Assembly: GCF_030272615.1 (NCBI RefSeq)
Contig: NC_081413.1
Coordinates: forward strand, 19,974,285 to 20,038,284
Length of the DNA: 64,000 bases
Origin: Cryptomeria japonica
Lineage: Eukaryota > Streptophyta > Pinopsida > Cupressales > Cupressaceae
Direction: 5' to 3'
The notes under the pieces: model-generated
Databases searched by the model: none
What the model was told of the DNA's origin: nothing
What the model saw: only the letters and a program-made list of their open reading frames with translations
Translations under genes and position numbers: made by a program
In this document: one piece after another, positions 1 through 12,436 of the stretch
Position numbering within the stretch: position 1 is the first letter of the stretch
How the letters are laid out: each line of letters starts with the position of its first letter

Positions 1-2703
1 GACACCCTCACCAAAATATGCCATGTTGTTGAGCTCTATAGTGTATCCTGCTTTATGGTCCCCAGGGGGAAGATCATCTCATATACCAAGATAATCGATA
101 ATAGCTTCGTCATTTTGAAATGTATCAAATTGTGCTGGTCCTTCATGATCCTAGTCAATGAGTTGGGGGTGAACAAGGGGAAGGTTTTTAATGTTTTCAA
201 AATTTGCAGGGCTAATAGTGAAGATGTGGTTATATTCGGGTATGTTGAGGCAATCGTCGAGGTCATCAATGGCACTCTCCTCATCAGTTTCGATCGCGAG
301 CGAATCCAAATTGTCATCACTAGTAGCGCCTTCCAGGACAGGTGTCCTCATCCTATGTGATTTCAACCTAGGACCTTGAAATGAAGACTGTGCGGGATCC
401 TTATGGGTTGGTTCTTGACCAACTCTGAATTTTTTGTAAAATTCCTCCTCTTCTGTGGGTTCATCTGGCTCTCTGAATGTCTCGGTGAGCTCATAGTCAC
501 TGGAGGATTTGTCTGAACCCCATTCCCATTCGTTGGAATCTGTGGAATAGTAGTCCTCTTGTTGAACTTCGGCAACCTTGATTTGCGATGCCTCTTTTGT
601 CCTTTTAGTATGGGTCTTGGAAGTCGGAAAACCAAGTCCCTTTGAACGTTCTCTTCTTACAGTTAATTCAGGTTGCAAGGGCTCCATGACGCCTTCTTTG
701 CGTAACCCAAGAGGGATTTTTCCATCATACCCGAATCTTTGTAGAATCTTGAAGCCTTTGCCATAGTTCTCACAGGGTATAATAATCTGATCTTGTGTGT
801 CCTCTTCAACATCTTTGTAGAGCATTTTGTATAAATTTTCCTCTTCTAGTTCGCCCCATCTTTGAAAGGTGGTAGGATCCCATTTGAGTATCATGATGGA
901 GATTTGCTTGTTAGGATGTGGCCTCCCATATTCTTTTGGAGAACTCATGACTTGTCGTAAAAACATTGTATGATTCAAAGTGTATTCTCCCATGCCTTTG
1001 TCTTGAAATTTGCCTCTAAGTTCACCTTGTTTGGATGTCGAGGGTTTTAATGACTCAGGATCAATGTATGCCGAAGAAGGAGTAGCCTCATGATTACTAG
1101 GAATGATAGTTTCAGTATGTGATCTCAAGTTATTGCAATATATGAACGGATTAGGATCACCGTTAACTGTTACCTCGACTCCGTTATGAGGAAACTTAAT
1201 GCATTGATGGTATGTCGATGGGACTGCCCTCATTTCATGAATCCAAGGACGTCCTAGCAATATGTTATATGTGAGATCCAGGTCTAGGACTTGACAAACC
1301 ACATCCTTTGTGACTGGCCCAATTCTTAGAGGTAAGGTGACTGTGCCCTTGGATGAGCGCTCTTCATCATCATATGCCTTGATGGTAATTTGGTTTGTAG
1401 AATTCACAGCCTTGTCAGAATATCCCAATTGTTTAATGGTGCTCAATGTACAAATGTTTAGACCTGCTCCTCCATCTATCAGGACTCGCTTTATTTGATG
1501 TTTATGTATGAAAGCTTCAACGTGTAAAGGTGCATTATGTGGCTGACTTATGGAGGCGTCATCGGCTTCTGTGAACGTAAGGGAATGTGGAATGGAAAGG
1601 TATCCCACCATGGCTTGAAACTGGTCCACGTTCAAATCAGTAGGAACGGTAGTGTCTCTCAAGATTTTGTCAAGGATAGCTTTATGAGCGGGGGATATGC
1701 GTAAGAGCTCAAGAATAGAGATGAGCGCGGGTGTCTTCCCTAATTGTTCTACAAGGTCATACTCAGGCTTGGTTGGTGAAGGATTGGTATTCTTAGTGGA
1801 GGCACCTGGCAATGTGATTTTACCTCGACGAGTTGTAACATGACATTCAGAGGTATGCTCAGAAGAAGATCCCACACCTTTTAGGACAATCTTGGGTCTC
1901 TGAGAAGGATTCTCAGGATTTTTGTTCTTGATAGTAATAGTAGAGATATGATTGTCCATTGAGATGTGATTGATAGTAGAATCATAATTGTAAGGTGCTC
2001 TAGTGTAATTGGCTTGATCATCTGTGACTTTGCCTTTTCCTTTGTCATGTTTTGGGAATGGTTCCTTAAACACCTCATGTTCTTGATTAGATGAATGTCC
2101 CTCAATCTCAATAGCACCTCTATCAATGAGATCTTGCACAATGTTTTTCAATCGATGGCAATTACCTGTCTTGTGACCCTTACTCTTATGAAATTTGCAA
2201 TACTCATCATCATTCCACCAATTTGGTTTGACCTTTGGTTCATATGGAGGAAAATCTGGAACTGTGATCACTTTGTTTGCCACAAGCTTTTTGAATACTG
2301 ATTCAAGTGGTTCTCCCAATGGAGTGTACTTCCTTCGTGGTCTAGAAGTTGTTTGAGTGTTCACCTGATTGTTGGTAGAACTTGATCCAGAAAAGACGAA
2401 CTTGGGTCTCACTGTGTTGGCATCAACAACACCATCATTAACTGTGTTCTTGTTCTTGTTCCAAAATTTTGGTTTGTCCTTTCCTTTAAAGTCCTCTTTG
2501 TTTTCTTTGAATATCTTAATGACTCCTTGTTCAATTAAGACTCTTTCTGTTGCTAGGCCCTTTTCAATAACATCCTTGAATGTAGACAAACAAGCTTTCC
2601 TGAGATCATAGCCAATAGCCTTATTAACGTTTTGTGTGAACATTTCTACCATTTGTTTCTGCGGGATTTCGCAAGAGCATCTGCTAGCTAGATTTCTCCA
2701 TCT
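1..2703 (-). pseudogene. Gag C-terminus, aspartic protease and G-patch region of element 1
   Basis: An 833-codon open stretch (2652 down to 151) continues the gag frame past an amber codon at 2704-2706. In order it holds the gag C-terminus, a C/H-rich segment (YCKFHKSKGHKTGNCH, near 2165-2215), a retropepsin-like region with the active-site motif RVLIDGGAG (near 1460-1490) and its flap, and a glycine-rich G-patch-like segment (YGKGFKILQRFGYDG...KGLGF, 630-780). Acidic linker sequence follows. A TAG at 151-153 stands where the sister element has Trp. Beyond it, bases 1-150 still translate to sequence alignable with the sister's QNDEAIIDFL region, with a further stop. Family knowledge: this is the maturation protease plus structural C-terminus. 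It is non-functional as a polyprotein. Confidence 0.85.
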
Positions 2704-4038
2704 CTATAAAAATGTTGCGAAAGATTCTCCTTCCTTTTGTTTCGTATTGCACAAGGTAGTAACTGAGACATCTGTTTCTATATTGTAAGAGAAATGCTGA
2801 ATGAATGCCTCTGCTAAGTCGCCCCATGACTTAATACCAGGAGGTAATTGAGAAAACCATTCCATAGCTTGATCGCCTAAGCTTTGTGGAAACAACCTCA
2901 TCAAGTATGTTTCTTCTGCCGCTACCTCAATGCAAGCTGTGAAGAATTGTCTTATGTGTGCCTTGGGGTCTCCTTTCCCTCTATACTTGTCAAATTTTGG
3001 TGTCACAAAGTGTGCAGGAAATGGAGGCATTGGAATGCTCTTATCGAAGGGATAAGGACATATATCTCTCATAGTGTATGTTGGTTTTGATGTACTCATG
3101 TCCTCCATTTTCTTTTGTAAATCTCTAATTTGTTGCTCCAAATTGTTTTTGGGAGGAGATTGATTTCTTGTAGCATACCCCATGTTTGAGACACCCATTT
3201 GAGGAGGAGCTTGTTGCATGTATGGATGATACTGATCGTAGACATGTCCATATGGAGGTCTATATTGATGTGGCATATATGGAGCACTTGGCATAACTTC
3301 ATGTTGAGGGACCCCATATCTATTTTGTGCATATATACCATATTCAATAGGCATTTCATTTTCCATTGTGTTGCCCCCAATTTTGACATGAGGTCTCCTT
3401 GTGTCAAAATTTTGGGGATGCCTTTGAGTATCTACTTGTTTTGATTGATCCATACCTTGAGCATGTGATTGAGCATATCTGTCTGCATAAGGCTTCCATG
3501 ATGGTCTTCGAAGGTAAGTATCATATGTTTGAGCTTGTGTATGTGGGATCTCTGGTTTTTGAAGCAAAACTGATGGTGACTCAGGCATCATATTCGGTCC
3601 TCTATTTCCTCCACTATTTGGTCTCCTTTGATCCATGTCGGATTGAGTTTGTTGTGAGGGTCGACTTTCCATAAGTTGAGACATGTCAAAGTCATGAGGT
3701 ATTTTAACTCCACTTTGTGCCATCATGTGTAAAAAGTACTGTCGATCTCTCCTCATTATCTCTTCAACCAATCTATTGAAATGAGGATTCATTATGGAGT
3801 CTTCTATGTCTGCTGATAGTATTGAAGAGTTGTCCACATTGTCATTGTGTGTAGTATTGTTATTTATAGTGTTTGCGCTGTCCACATTTGGATTGTTTCT
3901 ATAAACATCCATGTCTGGTAATGTAGTGTGCTCAGGATTGAAGAATAAATCATTGTCATACTCATAAGAACTCATGTTTGCGGATTCTTGAGCTTCTTTA
4001 GCTATTCTCCTAGATTTTTGAAGGCGTGTTTCAACCAT
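2704..4038 (-). pseudogene. Gag N-terminal and capsid region of element 1
   Basis: This 444-codon segment begins at ATG 4038 (MVETRLQKSRRIAKE). A low-complexity Pro/Gln/Met-rich linker leads to a recognisable retrotransposon gag (capsid) domain. Marker residues are PKFDKYRGKGDPKAHI, LMRLFPQSLGDQAMEWF and QLPPGIKSWGDLAEAF, all near 2780-3020. It ends at TAG 2704-2706 directly after CNTKQKEGESFATFL. The same frame resumes at the next codon (RWRNLASRC), so the stop is a single nonsense change inside one ancestral gag-pol frame. The aligned residue in the sister element is Gln (CAA), consistent with CAG to TAG. The product would assemble virus-like particles in the cytoplasm. Confidence 0.87.
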
Positions 4039-6578
4039 GAACTAGGTATTTGACCAAGATGTGAGAGACTAGATGAAAAATGGAAAAAGTATGGAAGACC
4101 AAGAGTTGTATGGAGTGTAAATGAATCTGAGGTGTACTTGCAATGTCCAAAGTGTAAGACCAAGTATGTAAGTAGTAGAGTAGGTGTGACTTCCAAAGAG
4201 ATGATCATTTCTCTTGATGAGGTAAGCTGACCTTGACCCTAAGTAAGACCAAATGAGACCCAAAGGTAAAAAACCTTGATGAGGGACCACTTAGCAAAGT
4301 GTAGTTGTATGTAGTGTGTTGACAAAGTATGATGAGGACAAGCAAGTGACCTTTTGACTCAAGTTTAGACAATTGTGAATGTAAAATGAGATATAAAGCA
4401 ATGATGGACTATGTGAGACCCAAGGACAGGTTGAATGCTAGATGAAACCTGAAGAAACAACCTAGGAAGCTCAAGTATTCCGAAACTGATTTCTTTTGTT
4501 TGCTGGACTATGAAATTTTTCCAATTTGTGAAGTTTTTGGTTGTGACCAAATCTGAATGTTTGACTATTTTTCGTGACAAGAGGACACAATGTTGATGAG
4601 GACTCAATGTTTGCAAGTGTTTAGACTGACAATGACTCCAAGACAAGTGTGTTGTTTGATGTAAAATTGTTTTGCATACACTTGAAGACACAAAAGACAC
4701 AATGTTTTGTTGTTTGGTCTTGATTGTTTGAATGTTTAACATAAGTCAAGCACAATTCTTATGGCTGGCCAAGACAATAGTTGTTGATCCCACATGGGGT
4801 TTTACCCCCGAGGCTACGCTATTCAGAGCGGATACTTAGATGCTTGACCTCACTGGCTCCACCTTCGGCACTCACTTCTCGGGTCAGCCAAGCATTAGTC
4901 CCCATGAAAACTCCCCATGGCGAGCTTTGTATCTCTACTAAGAACCGTATGTGTGTGGGCCGCTACCAGAGGTCCAACCTCCTGCCCCAACAACTAGAAG
5001 GATTTGGGCTTCTAAAACAAAAAGGTGCTAGTAAGGGCATCCGCTTGTGTGGCCATACATGCGGCACTTTCAGCTCTGTAAATACAGAAGGCTCCCAGTC
5101 GGTAGGGGTTACACCCTACAAATGATCAAATAAATTTGATCAAATGGGTTTATGGGGAGACATAGTGTCGGTATGAACTAATCAGCACACGTTATTCATA
5201 GTTTTCACCATGAATACATTTGATTGTAGTGGTTTGGATGAGGTGGGTTTTCCTCGCTACCACTTGGGTCGTTCTCTTCTCACTAGTAGTCCTAATGACC
5301 ACACGGGAAGACAGGCCCTCTAAAGATTAAACAAAAAGAGCCTATTGCTCAAGACACAAAAGACAATGATTCAATTTTAGTGCACCAATTGAAGTGTTTG
5401 CTAGTCTATGAAAACAAGGCACACAATAAAAATCCAAAAACCCTTTCCAAGGACCTGCAACAAATATTTATTAGTAGTTTGGATTGTTTCAAATGATCAC
5501 CCCTTCCTGCAAGCACACAAGTTAGGTAAATTTTAGATCCAAAAGACTTTGTGAAATAGGGGCCTTCAACAATGCGTTTTGTTGACCAATTCAAAGATCT
5601 GATTCATCATAAAAAAAGACCACCTGTAAAATTTCAAGAGATTTCCAGAAATGTAAGAAAATCCAAAAAATTTGCTAATTTGCTCCAAAAATTAATTTTT
5701 TATGAAAAATCATAAAAAATTCATATAAAATACAAAATCTATCCAAAAAATCTCAAATTTTTAGTGAAGAGTACTGATGGTCTTCCAAACCTGCACAAAA
5801 ACTTTCCTGCAACAAATCCAAGCAGTTTGTGAGATATGAGTAAAATATTGCAAAACCCTAATTTTCAAAGATCTGATTTTTGAAGAATGATTTTGCATCA
5901 AATTTAAAATCACAAAGAACAAATCCTATTTATAATTCTGAGAGATTTTGAAAAATGTAAGAAAATCCAAAAAATTCTCTAATTTTCTCTCAAAATTAAT
6001 TTTTTATGAAAACTCATAAAAAATTCATATAAAATGCAAAATCAATCCAAAAAATCTGAAATTTTTACTGAATCTTTCTGATACTTTTATTGACCTGAAA
6101 AAAAATCTTATGTCAAAATTCAAAGCCTTTTGTGAGATTTGATCAAAATAAAGAAAAACCCTAATTTTTAAAGATCTGACTTTTATGGAAATATTTTGCA
6201 TCAAAATTAAAATCACAAAGAATAGATCCTGTGTATAATTATGAAATATTTCCAAAAATGTAAGAAAATCCAAAAAATTCTCTCATTTGCTCTCAAAATT
6301 AATTTTTTATGAAAAATCATAAAAAATTCATAGAAAATGAAAATGTGCTCCAAAAATTCTAAATTTTGGATTGAGAGCTCCTGATACTTTCTTCAACCTG
6401 CAAAAAATATTTGGTGTAAAATTTCCAAGCCGTTTATGTGATATGATCGAATCTCTCCAAGATCTTGATTTTGTGTCCAAAACCCTAGCTGCACAAGGTT
6501 ATTCTCCAAATTGTTTTACAAAACAGCAATATAGGGTTAGAAAAATCTGCAAAAAAACATAGATATAAGAAAAATCCA
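4039..6578 (-). other. Untranslated leader of element 1
   Basis: About 2.5 kb lies between the primer binding site and gag without a supported gene. The gag-proximal part (about 4760-5330) is relatively GC-rich. The part nearer the PBS is very AT-rich and contains three copies of a ~303-bp repeat, listed separately. The short plus-strand ORF at 4781-5125 has no recognisable domain and is treated as chance. Long leaders of this kind are common in Tat-type elements. Confidence 0.7.
5590..6500. repeat. Three tandem ~303-bp AT-rich repeats in the element 1 leader
   Basis: The string atgtaagaaaatccaaaaaa recurs at 5651, 5955 and 6258, so the period is 303-304 bp. Each copy continues with an aattaattttttatgaaaa-type block and a block containing attcatataaaatgcaaaat or close variants. 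The copies are diverged by many substitutions. They lie wholly inside the leader. Confidence 0.85.
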
Positions 6579-6597
6579 TGTCCCATCGGGCGTGCCA
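6579..6597 (-). other. Putative primer binding site of element 1
   Basis: Three bases inside the 5' LTR, the minus strand reads TGGCACGCCCGATGGGACA. TGG followed by a GC-rich stretch at this position is typical of a PBS complementary to a tRNA 3' end. I could not match it confidently to a specific plant tRNA from memory. A search against gymnosperm tRNAs would settle the primer. Confidence 0.65.
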
Positions 6598-6600
6598 AAA

Positions 6601-7381
6601 TGTTTATGGTGAAAATGGATAACAATAATAACAAAATTGAAAGGCTAAATGAATTCAACCACCAAACCCTAGCCTAACAACAACAAAGATCCACCATAAC
6701 ATATGAAGATTACCTAAGACAATGCAAATAAAACAAAATCACAAAGATTATACCATCACATGTCCAATAGGGTTTTGATCTCCATTCTTCCTATCTCCAT
6801 TGATCTTGCTTGATATATTTGCTCTCAGATTTTTATATGCACAAGAGCTCAACAAAGAACGGAATGTGGTTGCAAGTAGAATCGTAGTGTAGTCAAGTCC
6901 TCCAAATTGTCGATTAGTCTGAGTGATTAGGGTTTGATAATGAAGAAGGCATCTCCTTAAATAAAAGACACAATATGAAATGGAGGGATAAGATTGAGAG
7001 GTGTAAAAAGGAGGTCGGCTAGGATTAGAGGGTAGGTAAAAGAAATAATAAAATAATGAAAGGGGTAGGTAGTGTATGAATTAAGAGATGAATGACATGT
7101 GTCATGTGTAGAAAAAGATAATGAATTAATTAAATAAATAAAAATTTATTTAGTTAATAGAAGAAGTAGGACAATTAAATAAATAAAATATTTATTTAAT
7201 TTAGGAAAGGGATAATTTAAATAAATAAATGTATTTATTTAAATGAGAAATAAGGCTAGAAGAGGATAAATGAATTAATTAAATAAATAAGGATTTATTT
7301 AATTAATAGAAGAATTAGGCTTAGATAATTAAATAAATAAAATATTTATTTAATTAGACATGACAATTTTGGGTGTCTACA
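6601..7381 (-). repeat. 5' LTR of element 1
   Basis: The 781-bp block has TG/CA termini. On the plus strand it runs from TGTTTATGGTG to GGTGTCTACA. The part that begins the LTR in the element's sense (about 7100-7365) is built of alternating AATTAAATAAATAAA / TTTATTTAATT words that can fold back on themselves. The same style of sequence occurs at the matching end of the other Tat element's LTR. A related fragment lies inverted at 41524-41740. Confidence 0.85.
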
Positions 7382-7756
7382 GTTAGCCACCTACAAATTC
7401 TTTCTGTCAACCACAAAATGTCAATATGCCTCCAGATCAGCCCAATGGTAAGTCCCAGAATGTGTCTCACCACATCAGCCCGCAAATGTTAGCTGCCTGC
7501 AAATTCTTTCTGTCAACCGCAAAATGACAACATGCCTCTAGGTTAGCCTAATGGTGGGTAATGTGTCCCATCGAATCATGGGAAGGCATGGGAGGGATGT
7601 ATGACAACATGCCTCTAGATCAGCCTAATGGTGGGTCCTAGAGCATGTCCCATTGCATCATGGGAGGGCATGGGAAGGATGTATGTCAATGGGCTTCAGA
7701 TGCATGTCTTTTGTATGATAGTGTCATTTTGGAGTCAAAATAGATGCATCCCGTCC
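7382..7756. repeat. Degenerate tandem repeats between element 1 and the carboxylesterase relic
   Basis: Words such as caaattctttctgtcaacc (about 7393 and 7506) and tgcctctagatcagcctaat (about 7427, 7533 and 7609) recur in direct orientation with uneven spacing of about 75-115 bp. No coding potential is evident. Confidence 0.65.
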
Positions 7757-8010
7757 TAAGCAGTGGTGAACTTGTGCTCAGGTGCCAGCCTGTACTCCAC
7801 TTACACCACCACCACCTGCTAGTGTTTAGCCAACTGCCAGCAAAAATCATCAAAGAAATGTTTGGCAGCGGAAAAGATAAAGAAGCCACTACCATGAAAA
7901 TACACCACCACTAGCAGCATAGGTCTCCCTTTCATTGCCATTTTCTGGTACTGAAACAAATAGACGGAGCCAGACGTGTGGTCTATAATGGCATCTTTGG
8001 TGTATACTCT
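7757..8010 (-). pseudogene. Carboxylesterase relic C, 3' piece
   Basis: Minus-strand translation in shifting frames matches residues ~74-158 of the intact carboxylesterase at 39657-40706. VYTKDAIIDH, VVVYFHGSGF (the oxyanion-hole HGGG is degraded to HGSG) and the YRLAPE region are visible. Homology stops near 7757, so the nucleophile-Ser and His parts (residues ~158-349) are missing. The piece ends at 8010, where a Ty1/copia element begins; the gene resumes at 12740. It is a dead copy, truncated, frameshifted and interrupted. Confidence 0.85.
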
Positions 8011-8330
8011 TGAAGATAAGCTTGAATGATACAACATATCATAGAGATCATGTTTGAAGGCGATTTGTTTCTTTCTTTTAGCTTTATTAAATAAAACAGT
8101 TTTTTAAACAGGAGCTCCCATATCCAAACTGCTATATATAGATAAAATGGATTTTTTGTTTTTAGTTTTTTAGTTTTATTCTTCTCATCATCTTTGAGAA
8201 GTTATGTTTATAAAAGACAGGCCATTGTATCTGTTTTTATCAAGTTTTTCAATATCAATAATTTATCTTTGTAGTCCTTCAGCAAAATATTTGTTTTGTG
8301 AGTGTTTCTCAATTTTATCATAATCTTTCA
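8011..8330 (+). repeat. 5' LTR of the copia element
   Basis: 320 bp, starting TGAAGATAAG and ending ATAATCTTTCA. It aligns along its whole length with 12434-12739 and carries extra bases near the start. Its left edge coincides exactly with the break in the carboxylesterase homology. Confidence 0.9.
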
Positions 8331-8332
8331 TT

Positions 8333-8344
8333 TGGTATCAAAGA
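8333..8344 (+). other. Copia primer binding site (initiator Met tRNA type)
   Basis: TGGTATCAAAGA begins two bases after the LTR. Plant copia elements typically use TGGTATCAGAGC-like sites complementary to the 3' end of initiator tRNA-Met; this one matches with a single change over the core. Confidence 0.85.
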
Positions 8345-8400
8345 AGGTTGCAAGAGTTTTGATTGTGCAGGTTGCAGGTTAGAACAATAGTTATTTCCAA

Positions 8401-9299
8401 ATGGCTAATGGAAAATATTTAGCATTTCAACTTCCATTATTTACTGGAGAAAATTATGACGATTGGAGTATCAAGATGAAGACCCTACTTTTATCCCAAG
8501 ATCTCTGGGAATTTATGGAAGGTGGATACACAGAACCTATTGATCAGAATGCATTCAATACATGGGCACCACAATAGAAAAATCAGCTGAAAGAAGATAG
8601 AAAGAAGGATAACAAAGCTCTTTTCACCATTCAATCTGCCTTGGATGTCTCAATTTTTCCTCGAATTGTCAGTCTGACAAAATCTAAGGATGCATGGGAG
8701 GCTCTACAAACTGCATACCAAGGTACAGATAAAATCAAATTGGTAAGACTTCAAACTTTTCGAAAAGAATTTGAAAATTTGAGGATGAAGGAATCTAAGT
8801 CTATTCATGAATTTATTATAAGGACTCAAGGTATTGTGAATCAGCTTAGGACTCAGGGTGAAACTATATCAAATCAGAAAATTGTAGAAAAAATTTTGAG
8901 GTCTCTTCCTCCTAAATTTGATCCATTAATAATTGCTATTGAAGAAAGTAAAGATCTAACTACTTTCAAAGTTGCAGAATTAATTGGTTCTTTGTAGTCT
9001 CATGAAAAGTGCATGTAGCGTTCTATGGAAAGTTTTGTGGAAGCTTTCCAATCTTCTATGAATATTGAGGAAAAATCCAAATCTCCTCCCTCTCATACTG
9101 CTAAATTTCAAGGTGAATCTTCTGGAAATAACAGAGGAAGAGGTAGAGGAAGACGAAGAGGAAATAATAGAGGAAGAGGACAAAGATCTCTTGATAGAAG
9201 GAGTATTCAGTGGACACTATGAATCTGAGTGCAGGAAAAAGAAATCTAACTTGAATAAGTCAAGAGCTAGTTATGCAGAAGAATCTTCTGATGCAAAGA
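8401..9299 (+). pseudogene. Copia gag
   Basis: Starts at ATG 8401 (MANGKYLAFQLPLFTGENY), the usual copia gag N-terminus. A UBN2-type gag domain follows (LTKSKDAWEALQTAYQG; RSLPPKFDPLIIAIEE). A TAG at 8575-8577 interrupts it, with another stop near 8995. After an Arg/Gly-rich stretch (9120-9190) the CCHC knuckle is truncated: only GHYESEC survives, in a shifted frame. The product would be the nucleocapsid/capsid precursor. Damage makes it inactive. Confidence 0.85.
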
Positions 9300-12200
9300 A
9301 TTCTACATTCTTTGCATGCAATTTGGCAAAAAAACCCCAAGAGGATGTCTGGTTCTTGGACAATGGTTGATCAAATCACATGACAGGTAAATCTGATTTC
9401 TTTGTCAAAATAGATGATTCAATGAGAAGTTAAATTTGGAGATGATAAGGAGGTTGATGTAATCGGAAAAAGTACCCTTGCACTCAAGACTGAGAAAGGA
9501 GACACTACAAATATCCATATCCATAATACTTTCTTTGTGCCAGAATTATAGCATAGTCTTTTGAATATAGGACAACTTCTAGAAAAGAACTATAAAGTTG
9601 TATTTGAAGACAAGTGCTGCAAAATTTTTGATAAATCTAATAATCATCATCTTGTAGCAAAGACTTATATGACAGAGAATAGATTGTTTCCTCTCAAATT
9701 GGTTTCTAGTAAGTTGCATGCACTAAAATCAACCATAGATGATTCATGGTTATGACATCAACGATATGGTCATCTAAATTTTCAAGGGCTAACTTTGTTG
9801 AATAAGAAGAATATGGTGAGAGGTCTTCCTCCAATCAAGGAAAAAGAAGAAGATTGTTTAGGGTGTGCCCTTGGCAAGCATCACTAAAACAATTTTCTGG
9901 TGGGAAAATCTTGGAGAGCCAAATCTCCTCTAAAGCTTGTGCAGGTTGACATCTGTGGTGATATGCAAGAGCCATCGTTGGGTAAGAACTTTTATTTTTT
10001 GACATTCATTGATGATTACTCTTGCCACACTTGGGTTTATTTTTTGAAGAAAAAATCTGAAGCCTTTGCATGCTTCAAGAATTTTAAAGCACTGGCTGAA
10101 AAACAAAGCAGGTATCCTATCAAGATACTCAGAAAAGATAGAGGGGGAGAGTTTACTTCTAATGAGTTTGCTGATTTTTGTGCTAAGAATGGCATCCAGA
10201 GACAACTTACTGCCGCATATATACCTTAGTAAAATGGTATTGCTAAAAGAAAGAACCGTACCATTATGGAAATGGCACGAAGCATGTTGCAGACAAAAAA
10301 TATTCCAAATAGTTTTTGGGGAGAAGCAGTTGCCACTACAATATATATTCTCAACCGTAGTCCCACGAAAGTAGTTCAAAATATGACTCCAAAGGAAGCC
10401 TGGAGTGGTCACAAGACTTCAGTGGCTAATCTTTGCATCTTTGGATGCTTAGCATATGTGCATATTCTAGTTCAAAAGCAGAAGAAGTTGGATGCCAAAT
10501 CCCAACTTTGTATCTTTGTGGGCTACTCTACTGCAACTAAAGGCTATAGATTGTATAATCCCGAAACAAAGCAATGGATAATTAGTTGGGATGTGATTTT
10601 TTTATGAAGGGAGAGTATGGAAATGGAAAGAAGATGTGCAAAAAAATCCATCAATAATCATAAACATGGAAGATAATAGTTTTCCTCCTCCTCTCCTCAC
10701 AAGCTCAAGTGGAAGTTCTAGCTCTAATTCTAGTCCTCCAAGCTCACCTAGTTCTTCAAGTAGCACAACCTCAGGTGAAGATTCACCTCCACCATCACCT
10801 CCAACATCCATTCCATGAAAGGTACAAAGTTTAGTTGATGTTTATCAGAGGAGTACCAATATAAATCCAGTTGCTAATTTTGCTTTGTTTAGTACAATTA
10901 AAGTTGAACCCTCTGTGTATGAAGAAGCAGTGAAACAACCTGTATGGGTTAATGCTATGAATGATGAAATGAATTTCATTCATAATAATAATACACTTCC
11001 CAAAGGTAAGCAGGTGATTGGTGTGAAATGGATTTAAAAAGTCAAATATCATGCAAATGGTTCAGTAGAATGCCATAAGGCAAGACTAGTTGCCAAAGGG
11101 TTTGCACAAACTCCTGGAGTGGATTATGCAGAAACTTTTGCTCTTATGGCTCGACTTGACACAGTCAAGATTATATTGGCTATTGCAGCACAATACAAGT
11201 GGCCAATATTTCAGATGGACGTGAAATCAACATTCCTTAATGGTTACATAGATGAGGAAGTTTATGTGGAACAACCTATTGGTTATGAAGTTCCAGAAAA
11301 AAGAACACTTAATCTACAAGTTGAAGAAAGCCCTTTATGGGTTGAAGCAAGCTCCTCGTGCCTGGTATGCTAGGACTGACAGTTATTTCATGAAGAAAGG
11401 ATTCAACAGAAGCCACTTAGAACCCACCTTGTATGTCCAACATATTGGTAATGATATTCTCATAGTTTGCCTCTATGTTGATGATTTGATTTATATAGGT
11501 AATAGAAAAGCTCTCATGGAGAAGTTTCAAGCAGAAATGAAACAAGAGTTTGAAATGTCAGATCTGGGACTTATGCACTATTTTCTTGGTGTGGAAGTAC
11601 AACAAACATCAGAAGGTATGTTTATTTCTCAATCCAAGTATATAGCTGATTTATTAAAGAAGTTTAACATGGTGGCATGCAAAGCATTTGCAACCCCCAT
11701 AGCCTTTGGTGAAAAACTAACCAAGGAAGATGCTAGTCCCAAGGTTGATGCAACTCGGTATAGGAGTTTGGTTGGTAGCCTCATGTACCTCACAACCAGT
11801 AGGTCTGATATTATGTATGATGTGAGCCTCGTTTCTCAGTTCATGCAGGATCCACACAAGTCACATTGGCGGGCTGCTAAAAGAATTTTGAGGTATGTGA
11901 CTGGTACACAGAATTTTGGCATTCGGTATTCTCCCACTGACAAGTTTGAACTAGTTGGTTACACGGATTCAGTTTGGGCCGGTTTAGTGGATGACAGGAA
12001 ATCTACATCTGGTTATGTTTTTTCATTTCGCTTTGGAGTTGTATCCTGGAGTAGTAAGAAATAGACAATAGTGGCTATTTCTTTAGCAGAAGCAGAATAC
12101 ATGGCAGCTTCATCGGCAAGTTCTCAAGCGGTATGGATAAGAAGGATATTGACAGATCTATATTTTGTTCCTGAGCATCCAACCACCATCTATTGTGATA

Positions 12201-12436
12201 ACAATAGCACTATTGCCATGACAAAGAATCGAGTGTTTCATGTCAGAACGAAGCACATAGAGATCCGTCATCATTACATTTGTGACTTGGTTCAAGATGG
12301 ACAAGTGGAGTTGCAGTTATGTCCTTCATCTGAACAAGTTGCTGATATTTTTACTAAAGCTCTTCCAACCAGAAGTTTTATTGCCTTTAGAAATCAGTTG
12401 GGACTCAACTCCATTGATCATTCAGGGAGAGATTGA
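9300..12436 (+). pseudogene. Copia pol (protease, integrase, RT, RNase H)
   Basis: Protease near 9350: the usual DSG reads DNG and is followed by a stop before SNHMTG. Integrase core 9900-10600: DICGDM, FIDDYS and DRGGEF are seen, but the catalytic Glu of the AERKNRT motif is Lys (IAKRKNRT) and a stop precedes it. RT 10900-11700: VDYAETFA, QMDVKSTFLNG, ALYGLKQAPRAWY and the YVDD box near 11480. RNase H 11950-12420: YTDSVWAG (second Asp replaced by Val), STSGYVF and EAEYMA. At least four frameshifts separate the pieces. The final TGA (12434-12436) is the first three bases of the 3' LTR. Copy-and-paste functions are lost. Confidence 0.9.

Larger units (their letters stand above)
1..7381 (-). 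mobile_element. Ty3/gypsy (Tat-type) LTR retrotransposon 1, 5' part only
   Basis: Read on the minus strand, the order is 5' LTR (6601-7381), primer binding site, long leader, gag, protease and G-patch region. Pol and the 3' LTR lie beyond the left edge. The LTR has TG...CA ends (TGTAGACACC start in the element's sense). Gag and protease are clearly related to those of the complete Tat element at 44244-62710, so I assign the same lineage. The element's own RT and RNase H cannot be seen, so the Tat label is inferred from that sister. Several premature stops make it non-autonomous. The target duplication cannot be checked because only one end is present. Confidence 0.88.

Noticed and set aside
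2704-2706. Programmed read-through stop in gag
   Set aside because: The sister element has Gln (CAA) here and its own stop one codon later. Independent nonsense mutation is simpler.
4781-5125. 114-codon plus-strand ORF in the element 1 leader
   Set aside because: Antisense to a retrotransposon leader, no domain, and nothing comparable at this place in element 2.
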